Assembly (NCBI RefSeq): GCF_037392515.1
Contig: NC_090291.1
Coordinates: forward strand, 32,678,501-32,742,500
Direction of reading: 5' to 3'
Source of the DNA: Haliotis asinina
Lineage: Eukaryota; Mollusca; Gastropoda; Lepetellida; Haliotidae
DNA length: 64,000 nt
The notes beneath the pieces were generated by a model. That model saw nothing but the letters and a program-made list of their open reading frames with translations, was not told where the DNA came from and searched no databases. Every line of letters starts with the position of its first letter. The stretch's first letter is position 1. This document shows positions 1-10,528 of the stretch, piece by piece. The position numbers were made by a program, and so were the translations under genes.

Positions 1-840
1 GCAGCCTAAGCATTCCACACAAACAGAAAACCACTGAAACATAATGAGACATTTTAATTGTGTAACAGATCATTTCAAATACATATAATAACATAATAAC
101 CTTTAGTTTGCCATTTGGCCATCAGGGCTTGCTGCCACTTGCAGTTTTTAAAGTCTGCATACCCATTTTGTTGAAATCAAACCAATAAAAACAAAATAGT
201 CTTCATTGTAGAGAGTTTCACAGTCCCTACAAAATCCATTAGTGAAGTGTATGGAGCACAGAGAAGTTTACATTAGTTATAGACTGCTGACATTCCTAAG
301 CGGCACTGAATATATAATACTATGAAGTGAAACTGGAAGTTATCCTAACATGAGGGATCAAGGATAATTCCTGAACATTAATACAAATTATGGGCAAGAT
401 GCTAGTTAAAAAGAAATGAGATCTAATTGACAGAAGACCACAAGGGCCTGCAGATAACTGAAACTGTTGGCCTGATACATTAACAACCGACGCTGGGCCT
501 CTTGGGCTGGCGATCGTTTCGAACGCTGTATCAAAATTGTCACATAAACAGAGAGTCTTTGAACAAGGCAATGTGTAAACACATTCTCAAGTCCTCTCAT
601 TTATCCACACATGCATCATTCGGCGACAGGAAGTGTAACCAGCTTCTTGTGACAGCATTCAGGGGAGCCTACTCCAATTTACCGAGAATTACTCCGGGAG
701 ATGCCGATAGTTTCCGACAGTAAACTGGTTGAAATACTGTTAAGCGCAGCCGATTTGCGCTGAGAACAAACAAAGTCGACGTGTGCAGTGGAGCAAGACG
801 AGGCACACGTTAATTAGTACAAATGGTAAGGAAAGCAAGC
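1..840. other. Non-coding stretch, nothing recognised
   Basis: Short open frames occur on both strands (for example 502-723 plus) but none shows a known motif or splice-supported extension. No repeat family is recognised here. It could be the edge of a gene that lies outside the window. Confidence 0.3.
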
Positions 841-1075
841 GAGTGACCAATCCCTGTTATAGAGTATCCCTGGCAACACTGAGCTTGGAAAGTCATTGGA
901 TGGGTGACCAGGTTTGGCATCTTGACTCCTGAGTGTTTCTAGGACTTCAGTCCTGTCCCACAACAAAGCACTACATGTGGCCTCACCTTAGGCAAGTCAG
1001 TTTGTTCAAAATTGCCTCTGTTCACCAATCAGAAAATGGGTACCCGGTGGGATAAGTCATGTGACTATAACCCTC
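841..1075 (+). repeat. Possible 5S rRNA-like SINE fragment
   Basis: The stretch around 885-915 resembles the internal promoter region of 5S rRNA, notably TTGGATGGGTGACC. It is followed by unrelated sequence ending near a GGGTACCCGGTGGGA segment. This is the arrangement of 5S-derived SINEs rather than a functional 5S gene, because the first half of a 5S gene is poorly matched. Confidence 0.35.
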
Positions 1076-1945
1076 TCATGCCTAACAGAAAGCTTGGGTT
1101 ATCCCGGGTAATAATTTGCCTGCTTTGATTGTGGGCGCTATGAGCATTCACCTCGTGATTGGCGTTTGATGAAATGTTCATATTATGAATAGTATTAACA
1201 TGAAGGACACCCCCATGACCAGACCCTGAGGTAGCTAAAATCTCATATCAGATGTTTACAAATGTAAGCTAATGAAACATGTACTGGGTCCATTCTCGTA
1301 TCTCGATCCATCTTTGAATCTTTGAAAACAAAACGACGCGATTGGTGTCAAACCAAACTGATTTTCAAAACAACGACCTTAATAAAATGACACTGGTCAT
1401 ATTGACAGACTGGTGTTATCACATGGGTGTTTCAAAATTCATTGCTGTCTTATGAGCACGTGTGTCACATATGAGCGGATGCTAATTATGTCGGAATCAG
1501 TGAATGAGGACTCCTGATCAGGAATCTATTTCTCCAACACAGTCTCGGAATCTTTTACTATAGGAAACACACAAAACCAAACAGACACACCAACTTCATT
1601 TCGATGACCATTTTGGGTACTTTAATAGAATTATTCACACACATACCTTGGAAACTACTCACCGTCCACAACTGTGACAGTCAACCTCGGCCAGTTCTTG
1701 CAGAAAACAATTTAGAGTGAGCTCCCTTTATAAGGTTATACTCCGTGTCAGTGCATGCGCTGTAAGGAGGCGATCGCTTTAAGGGGAAGGAAAATTACTC
1801 CAAAGATTGGTTCGGACAGCACTCGATTTTGTGGCAAGTCATTTTATTCACATTTAATTCGAAATTACACGAATCGTAAATTGTTTAAAGATACCGATAA
1901 CGTTTGGGTTTTTTGTTCAGATACCAATAAATAAATGAAGTTTCA
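1076..1945. other. Non-coding stretch, nothing recognised
   Basis: No coding frame, repeat family or structured element could be recognised. Confidence 0.3.
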
Positions 1946-1956
1946 ACACACACACT

Positions 1957-2005
<49 letters not shown>
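1946..2005. repeat. (CA)n microsatellite
   Basis: Near-perfect CA dinucleotide run of about 60 bp with two early interruptions; likely length-polymorphic. Confidence 0.95.
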
Positions 2006-2007
<2 letters not shown>

Positions 2008-2499
2008 ATGATTAATAAAACATACTACATCATACAATGCATTAATTTAAATATCTTAAATTCAGTAAAATAAAAAGTATATTGACACAATTTAAATATG
2101 TAAATGTCATCATTTCCCTTACACTGGTGCTCAAGTAAAATTCAAGACATTGCCATTTCCGATCAGCATATGGCTCACTTGGTCACTGGGTATGCTGCGC
2201 AATGGAAGAAATGATTAATTTCGCAAATAATCGTGAAAACGGCTTGCCATATATTCACCTGTCTCAGTTCCTGTACCATATTACCCCTATCCGTGATACC
2301 AAAGTTCTAAATAATGCATGTAGATTTTCCTGTTTTCTAAATGGGATGACCTGGAATTCTCTTCATTTTAAGAAGAATTATTTGTTTCTGTCACAATAAT
2401 GTAGATGTGGAAAAGTAAGCGGTAGTCTACAAACTTAGCGCTTTGGGTTTACTACTTTGTACAACCAATTAAGTGTGAAGGCGGACACATTTACCCTTG

Positions 2500-2566
2500 T
2501 CCCAATTGAGTATATCGATGTTCATGCTGTTGATCACTGGATTGTCTGGTTTGTACACACGTGACA
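2500..2566 (+). repeat. Family B repeat fragment
   Basis: Carries the internal block ATCGATGTTCATGCTGTTGA followed by TCACTGGATTGTCTGG, diagnostic of family B. Confidence 0.7.
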
Positions 2567-2721
2567 GGGCGTGTGTTTGTGGCGTGTCATGAACAGTCTT
2601 TTCAAAAGAATGGTGGATTATGTAGTTTACGTTTAAGAAATTGCCGAAACATAATTAATCAAATGGTGGTTACAGGTTCTACCAGGGTATAATAAGTATG
2701 TTGTAGTTCAACACCGCACTC

Positions 2722-2883
2722 ACGGCGGTGAGGCAGTCTAGTGATACAAGCGTTCGCTTGTCACGCTGGGGGCCCTGGTTCGATTCCTCACATGGGCACA
2801 TCATGTGAAGCCAATTTTCTGGTGTCCCCCGCGTAGATATTGCTGGAATATTGCTATGTGCGGCGTAAAACTAAACTCACTCG
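2722..2883 (+). repeat. tRNA-derived SINE, family A
   Basis: Complete copy. The tRNA-like head has an A-box region (CTAGTGATACAAGCG) and a B box (GGTTCGATTCC). The body contains the GTGTCCCCC block, and the shared tail module ends in AAACTAAACTCACTC. Confidence 0.85.
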
Positions 2884-2918
2884 TCGCAGCACTCGAAGTT
2901 ATGCCATCTTACACTGAC

Positions 2919-3085
2919 GGCGTACTGTAAATAACCGAGCCTGGTCAGGACTATCCAGTGATTGATATCATGAGCACCGATCTAGCGGAGATATGATGAC
3001 ATGCATCAAGAGAGTAGGGGCCCTGACCTTCCGATCCCGTTAGTCGCTTCTCAGGGGGCACTTATCCTTCGTTCGGGTACAAGGG
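2919..3085 (-). repeat. Family B repeat, diverged
   Basis: Matches B blocks (CTGTAAATAACCGAGCCTGG, then CCGATCCCGTTAGTCGCTTC) with many substitutions; an old copy. Confidence 0.65.
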
Positions 3086-3545
3086 CCCGGGTTATCGGTA
3101 GCATTGGAGCCTTTTGGGGTGACAACAAAGACACACATCCTTTAGCGACCGACTGATAAACAATGTGTGACGTCATTCGTATCTATGCATATTTTAACTA
3201 CTTCATATCATGTTATAATGTGATCTGAATGGCGATAGGTTTGTTATTCCGAACTGCACAGTTACTCTATCTTGACAGAATTACATAGTATATTTCGTCA
3301 AAGGTACCAATGATAACGGCGTTCATGTTTGACACTCCTTGGATCGGAAAGGATTGTTTGCCTCTTTAAGAATGCGGTCGCGTCCTGAGTGTCGGAAAGG
3401 CTCTCTAGACCTACGGATATATTAGATGGCCAGGTGGTCAGCTTGTATGTCGCCGTCAATACACGTGGTACGTGAGATGAGTGGGTAGCCGTAAATGAAG
3501 ACACAAATGTACCTGGCTTAACTGGATCTGGCAGTTCTCTACCTG

Positions 3546-4190
3546 ACCAGGGGCACGTTTCACAACACTCTCGTAAGCCTAAGATCTCGTAAGTTTACTC
3601 GTAGCCATTGTACTTCATATATAAACCTAACATGTGCTTTTCACTATATATATTGTGAACTCTTGTTTTCCCAGAACCGCCTTTGAGGTTGTTTTGGAGG
3701 GACAGGTTTTACTTTTCGCAAGAAAGACCTCTTCCCAGGTTTTTCTTTTCATAAGTTTATATGAACATCAACATGATACATGATACGTGATACATGAGTG
3801 TTCGAAATCAACTTAACAATATCGGGGGGGTAGAACTGCAAATCTCAGATTCGTAGGCAAACGCTCTATCGCACGGCCACCGAGCCGACGAAGGTAGTGG
3901 AGTTACCTACTTATAGTTACGGTCATTAAATTGATTTTACGCACGCTTCAGTTATTGTTATGTGGCTTCATTAAATGATCATCTACATTGCAATTACCCG
4001 TCATTCTCGGTTTTGGAAGACAATGTAAAACCATCGGGGTTGCGAAATTTCCCTCCCCTCCGGTTCTGCATTGTCTGCCAAGACCTCGGAGGCGTGTTTT
4101 CTCCTGTATATACTGTAACACAGGAGCTACGGATCCTTCCAGAAAAATGAAGAGATCTTAGGCTTACGAAAGACTTGTGAAACAGGATTC
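3546..4190. mobile_element. Fold-back / MITE-like element with about 40-bp terminal inverted repeats
   Basis: The ends are inverted copies: GTAAGCCTAAGATCTCGTAA at about 3570-3600 pairs with the reverse complement of 4146-4186, with both outer ends matching GTTTCACAA. The interior has no coding frame, so it is non-autonomous. A tRNA-like SINE fragment lies inside (3820-3892). The superfamily cannot be assigned because the duplicated target site is unclear. Confidence 0.65.
3820..3892 (-). repeat. tRNA-like SINE head of a third family
   Basis: On the minus strand it reads GGCTCGGTGGCCGTGCGATA then GAGCGTTTGCCTACGAATCT, a tRNA-like A-box and anticodon-arm layout distinct from family A. The B-box half is degraded. 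It lies within the inverted-repeat element at 3546-4190. Confidence 0.5.
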
Positions 4191-4771
4191 AGCACAGTAA
4201 CAGATACTGTCCAGTTTGACCTTTGGCAGGTATAAGATAATGATGAAGTCGATTATCTGTCATATCAACTATTTCCAGGTTCATATCTGGTGATATGTGT
4301 AAATCCCAGTCCATTATCTCTCTAAGTAACTACTAGCCACGCGTTCATCAACACTAGTTTCGGCTGCTTCAAAGCGACCTACATTCTCAATAGTGATGGC
4401 GAAGTCGGAACGTTACAACAGCCAAGACCTCTCATTCGTCAGGATGTTAAAATAGCTGTCTCAGGAGAGATGCCTGTTGCATTGGGAAAGGGACATGTGG
4501 TGTGCCGTCGATCACCCTTAAGCATATGATGATCAGTATCCTCCTTACCCTCAGTTCAGGTGTTCATGATTTTGATCACCTTCTCTTCTTTGACTCCCCC
4601 ACCCATGCATCTGAATAGTCCCTTAAACCAGACACCATAGATGGCTGTCGTCATACTTGGGAGACTTGGAGAGACATGATGACAGTTTTAGCCATTCGTG
4701 TCCATTTTCATCAACAGATCAACAGAAATATACGTGTATTTGGTTCCAATGCACAATCGTTATTATTGATT

Positions 4772-5258
4772 GTTGTCGGTGTTTTACGCCGCAATCAGCA
4801 ATATCCAAGCTATTTTTTGTGGATGATCAGCTTCTTAATATTCACAAAAGGAACGTTTCGGTATGGCTTCTTATGCCGTTTTCAAAGCACATGCTCGAAA
4901 ACGGTTTAAGATGCTATACCGAATCGCCAATATTTTGAATGTAAGTAAGTTCATCATCCATAAAGTCTTTACATCTCTATACCACCAAACTCTATGGCGG
5001 TCTGTAAATAACCGGGTCTAGACCAGAGAACCAACTGATCAACAGCATAAGCATCGATCTACGCAACTGACTTATAGGAAATCCAAGTTTTATGGATAGT
5101 CAACTTTTTTTGTTCTTCTGAAATGCCTCTCAAACAAGTTACTTGACAGGTGTCAACAAAGTCAACAAATCTGACCACCCAGTACCGTAAGTCGCCTCTT
5201 ACGACAAGCATGGGTAGCTGAAGATCAATTTTTACCTGGATCTCCACGGGTCCCACTT
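4772..5258 (-). repeat. Family B repeat split by other sequence
   Basis: The tail part lies at 4772-4815 (TTTTACGCCGCAATCAGCAA). The rest lies at 4988-5258 and includes GTCGCCTCTTACGACAAGCA and the terminal CTCCACGGGTCC. The intervening 170 bp are not family B, so the copy was interrupted or rearranged. Confidence 0.7.
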
Positions 5259-5634
5259 CTTCACGGGCACTTTGAAAGCACGGAGAAGCGTTGTGTTTAA
5301 AACATGCCAACAGTAAACAGACTTTCGGGGAGTCTTTCCTTACAGGCCCCTGAGAAATACCGTTATATAGTACCAGAGGGTAAATGAGGGTGTAGGGTGT
5401 AAAAGGAGAGTATCACACATTAAATACACCTCTCTCTCTCTTCAATACAAGCATTGTTCCGATGCTACACCGTTAGATGGATTTAGCAAGATAAAAAAAT
5501 CCAGTATTATTGTAAACATATTATATAGTTAAGAAATACAGTTCACTCTACCTCCATGTATAGTGTAATAAAGCACACTTTCGCCCTGAACTATTATAGT
5601 TTAAGCACGAGGACATCCATCGTGACGTCGGTTA

Positions 5635-5794
5635 CATTGTGACGTAATGCAAAAAAGGTTCGATTACGAGGGGACAGACTGGAATGGCGCACTGACGTCA
5701 ACACATTGTGACGTAATGCAAAAAAGGTTCGATTACGAGGGGACAGACTGGAATGGCGCAATGACGTCAACACATTGTGACGTAATGCAAAAAG
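5635..5794. repeat. 69-bp tandem repeat with CRE-like sites
   Basis: Two full units (5635-5703, 5704-5772) and a partial third (to about 5794), nearly identical. Each full unit contains the palindrome TGACGTCA (5693-5700 and 5762-5769) and a half-site TGACGTAA at its start. An additional TGACGTCG lies just upstream. It sits about 0.85 kb past the IMPA1 stop codon. Confidence 0.9.
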
Positions 5795-5909
5795 TGCACA
5801 TTATCCTTTGATAAAGTATGCATCCTAGAATATATAGTTAACATCATAGCTTAATGCGGTGAAATACAGTTGCCGTGAAATATAACAGTTTCGGCTCGGC
5901 TCAGCAGCT

Positions 5910-6065
5910 GAGTGAATGAGTTTAGGTTTATTCAGCTTAGAGCAATGTTCCAGTAACATCAACGGACACCAGAAATGGGCTTCACACATTGCGCCATGCA
6001 GGGAATCGAACGCGGGTCTTCGGCATGATGAGCGAACGCTTTAACCAGTTGCAGGATACCCTTCC
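5910..6065 (-). repeat. tRNA-derived SINE, family A
   Basis: Contains the minus-strand B box (GGAATCGAACGCGGGTC) and the shared tail module at the low-coordinate end. Confidence 0.8.
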
Positions 6066-6271
6066 AACCCAATGTTGCGGTGCAAACATACCGGCAGTAA
6101 AGGGACTATAGTGCACGGTGTCTCTTTCCTTATGTCAGTGACAAGCGGACGCTTTGATCATCAGGCTACCCAACATACCCAGGACACTAACTAACTGATG
6201 CGAGTCCAGGTATTGCAACTTAACAGTGACAAAAATACTGAGGTACCGAATGGGAGGCCGAAAATATAATA

Positions 6272-6406
6272 TTTGTTTGTTGTTTAATGCTGCACATATT
6301 TCAGCTATGTGACGACGGTCTGTAAGTAATAGAACACTAGTCACGCCGATGGTTGACAGAATGAGCATCGATCTATGTAACTGGGATACAATGACATTCA
6401 CTATCC
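6272..6406 (-). repeat. Family B repeat, partial
   Basis: Tail and middle blocks are present (TTTCAGCTATGTGACGACGG, then ATGAGCATCGATCTATGTAA). It lies beyond the last IMPA1 exon. A short family A head fragment is next to it at 6132-6165. Confidence 0.7.
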
Positions 6407-6631
6407 TGGCGCGTAGCAAACCAATTTTGTTCGTGTAAACCCGATAGGTCCCAAAGCTATTTAGATAGTGTTAGGGACTTGCCGAACCACTGTAGCAACA
6501 CTCGACCCCGTCAGTCGTCACGGACAGCAAAAATAATGCGACAACAGAATCGAAAATAGTTTCATTCTGTGAGCAACCAATATATTTTAAAAGACGGAAC
6601 ATTATGAGGTACATGAAGATTGGACGGTATA

Positions 6632-9600
6632 TCAGTCCCGTCCATTGGATATATGAGACAACATGGCGGAAATTTCCCTGGCCAGAGACTCTGAGGTAGC
6701 TACCAGCACACGTCTGCTCATCAGGTCCAGCTCGGAACCTGTAGAAAGAGAACGTTGCATATTAACACCGTAACAGATGTCTGTGGTATGTTCAGATGAA
6801 GCATGTCATGGAAAACATTCTTACGAAAGTCTGTACATACACACCGGAAGTTGATCTTTTCCCGAAAGCCTTGGCTGCTGTCGCACAAAGCAGCCGTAGC
6901 GTTACGCCTGTCGTAAGTCTGTAGTTACGATCACCTTACCGTAATTTGTCAAAGTATGGCAGTTACGATGGCTGAAGAATGGCACCCTGGGGCACTATAT
7001 CACACTTCACTCTCAAAATAATTAATGCATTTTTCTCAATAATTCTATAGCTATCAACTCTCAGGGAAGCTACCATATTATGTATTACAACTAAATACAC
7101 TTTTAGATTACAGTATCAAATTATAAAGTTCGAATGAATTAGCACAACGTTGCATTAATTCGACTCGTCCTCGACCGGCCGAACATTATTTCAAGCGAAC
7201 CCCACAGAGTTATGTCCCTTGTAGCGCACTTTTTTAATACCCAATCCACAATTTGAGATTGGAACCGTTTCGGCAGACTGCGTCAACACCGCATGCGACA
7301 ATTTTCGATGTACGGAGCAATTGTTTACAATCCATATATGGCAAGTGTTATCTGTTATGAAGCTGTTCGAATCGAAGTTTCAATTATCGAATTCAGTAGA
7401 CGTGGGGAATAACATGTCTGTTATTACATCAATGGGAAGCTTAAGTCAGTTCATATACCCCGATATATACATGTATAATATAAGCCAAAATATTGTCGTG
7501 TCAAAATAATGTGGTATTGTGCCTTTAATTTCACCACGGTGTGACAGCCTAATGTGGGCGAAAAGCCTGGACCTTTGTACACACTGTCATGCAAAAGGTA
7601 TTCGGACAAGTGATGCCATTTCCATAGACTTACATGTTATTTCAACGTATCATAACTTTTCATGACGTGAGTTCAGGTTTGATTTTTGTCAAATTTGACA
7701 GGCAACTTTGAAATCATCTCTGCTCTGCGCACATAATTTCAGTTCAAGTCTCCGACCACTATTTAACTAACGGCATCACATTTATCAACTTGATGAAGTA
7801 TGATTATTCAATGCACAATCCAACGCATTCATCAATGCACAATAACAGGCCGCTACGAGGGCGGTGCGATAGCCGCCCGTCACGCCGAAGGCCCGGGTTC
7901 GATTCTCCACATGGGTACAATGTGTGAAGCCCATTTCTGGTGTCCCTGCTGTGATATTGCTGGAATATTGCTAAAGACGGCGTAAACTCACTCACTCACA
8001 AGGCCACTGTGTTAAAGCAGTTCAGGACACTGTACCAGATACATTGATTAAACTGTTGCCACTCGATAAATTAAAAACGGAAAATTGTAGATTGTAGGTG
8101 AGATGATTTCTCACAAACGCGCAAAATGTGACTTGATCTGACGAAAATTTAATTGAAGAAATCTATTTATGCTACACTAAAATGACATAAAAGTCTGTAG
8201 AAATTACGTCAAGTGTTCCAATACTTTTTGTACGACTCTGGAGGTCTAAACGTTTGTTGCATCACGCACCTGGGTGTGGTTCTTGATTCAAAGTAAACTG
8301 GTGTTCTGACAAACCTAAACCTTGATTCAGAATAAACTGGAGTTCGAACCTAAGAGTACCCGACGACACCGCGCCACGAAGGACCAGGCCACCTATTCCC
8401 AGTAAAGCGGCACCATTAACTATTAAAATTCCAGCATATACCAAAACATGCCTGAATATCAGTATTACCTCGCTTCGCAAAGAGCCTCGTAAAGAGCCCG
8501 TGGACCCGTTTTGCCGAAACCGGTTGGAAAACATACTATGAAGATTGTGTGGACATCCTACCCCTATGTCTATAACAGTGTTAACTCACTGCTGCAGGAG
8601 GCCCATGAACAACCTACCCGTGGGATCCATGACAGTGGCCCCTGCCTCCCGAACTAGCACCACACCTGCCGCCATATCCCAGCAGTGTAAATCATACTGG
8701 ACATACACTTCACCTTGACCACAGGCTATTTTACACAAATCAATTGCCGTCGACCCGTACGCACGTAATCTGAAAAACACACTCCCAATGATCAATGAAT
8801 GGCACAAGTTTACATAACATATAAATGTACCTGCGTTAAATGCCATGATAGATAATGACGATGGTAGTATAAAATAAAATAATATGTTACGAGAGTGTTA
8901 TACGAGACTGTAATTTGTATTATCATTGATTAAGTGATAGTTATCATTGGGTCACAATCTTTAGAGTTTTGAGTGTAGATTGTGGGTAACTTTTGTTATC
9001 ATATATAGTGAATGGCAATAGTATTTTTAGCGGCAGAACTTTTGATAGCGCTCCAGTTAGGTACTCCTACCCAGAGTTCCATAGGTCGAGTCAGCACGGT
9101 ACCTCTGCCACAGGCCAGAAAGATGTGACGATTCCTCACATCTTACCCAGTTCATTAAATATAATGTACGCATTTCATGACTGTTTAAGTTTTGAGGAGT
9201 CAAAACATTTAATTAAACATCGTTGTTAAAATGGTTCAGTTTCACTGAGAAATAATGTTATGCTAAGTCATCGCTGCGTCGGAGTGTGCTGTTTACCTCC
9301 TGTTCGAGAAAGATTTAAGTGAATGGCAATACCAGTCAAAGTAAACTTAGTCTCAGTGTATTTCGTTACCTGACGCGACCAATGACCGTCCAATCAAACG
9401 CGAGACGGTTAAATAGATTTAACCAATCAGACAACGGCTACTATTTAGGGATCGGAGGGACTTTTAAAATATTCAGATCACTGACACAGATCTCTCCACA
9501 AACAAAAATCCGCATATAACACAGTTATTTGACCTGCAGTATATACGCTTTGGGGTTTCTGTTGACATGGTTACCATTAGCTAATATTTCCGCAAGAAAA

Positions 9601-10492
9601 CATCCCTGAATATTGCCAAAAACACTATTTTCAGCGACTGTTTACTCACCGTTGTCATGGTTGTACGTACACCGTGTGCATCATCCGGAAGCGAGCGTAC
9701 GCTAAATAGCATTCGGAATCGTTCGGGTACGAACCTTATCATGACAAAAAGTTCAAAAGGTGTGTGCGAATGTGCACTTTCGCGATTTGGTAAGCTGTGT
9801 TCTGATTGGTCAGTCTCAAAGGCTACCTGACGCTACCTCCCATAAGGTTTTGTTAGACTCAGCAGTGGTGTGTAACGAAAAGTACTGAGGATAAGTTTAC
9901 TTAGACTGATGGCAATACAGTCTCGCTGTGCGCGAATGTTCCCGACACTGACAGTATATGAAGTCTGGTCTTTGTGTTGACGGACACACGCTCGTAATTA
10001 ATGTAGATGTGTGCATCTGCCTACTAACGTATGTCTGTCTACAACATCATCTACATTCAAGATTCAAGACTGACACTCTGGGCCGGACTACTCTCTCACT
10101 GGAAACAAACTCCATTTAGTATATCAGGTCTCACTGTAATACCAAGACTCTGGTGAGTTAAATATATTTATATTTGTGACCCATTATCTTAGACTTCTGA
10201 CTCAGTTGCACTGTACTAGAAATCTGCATTGTGAGTCAGTGTAACTTGCTCATTGTTTGCTCAATATAATATTGAACATTTCAGACGTGTCTGTGTTATA
10301 TTTTGCTGGTTCAAATAGGATTCTTTCACCTTTCGTAACGGCAATTAATGCACCATAATAACTGATAACTCAGTCAGTTCCCAAAGAACTGTTCTGGCAT
10401 CACATATTCCATAAATAACAAATTTGAAAGGTATAACGCATCTCTCAATACAGGAATAGTTTATTTATGAACTGAACAAAAATAGGTTAGGG

Positions 10493-10528
<36 letters not shown>

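Noticed and set aside
885-1000. Functional 5S rRNA gene
   Set aside because: Only the internal control region resembles 5S; flanking halves do not.
3820-3892. Functional tRNA gene
   Set aside because: The A-box half is tRNA-like but the T-arm/B box is degraded and no acceptor stem can be closed; better explained as a SINE head.
7804-7995. Frame containing [11 protein letters not shown]-type peptide
   Set aside because: It is the translation of a family A SINE B-box region; the same peptide type recurs at 24.7 kb for the same reason.
8262-8534. Minus-strand 90-residue frame with a hydrophobic stretch ([20 protein letters not shown])
   Set aside because: It lies in the last IMPA1 intron, has no recognised family match or supporting splice structure, and the true last IMPA1 exon was found at 6738-6632. 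A hydrophobic run alone is not enough.
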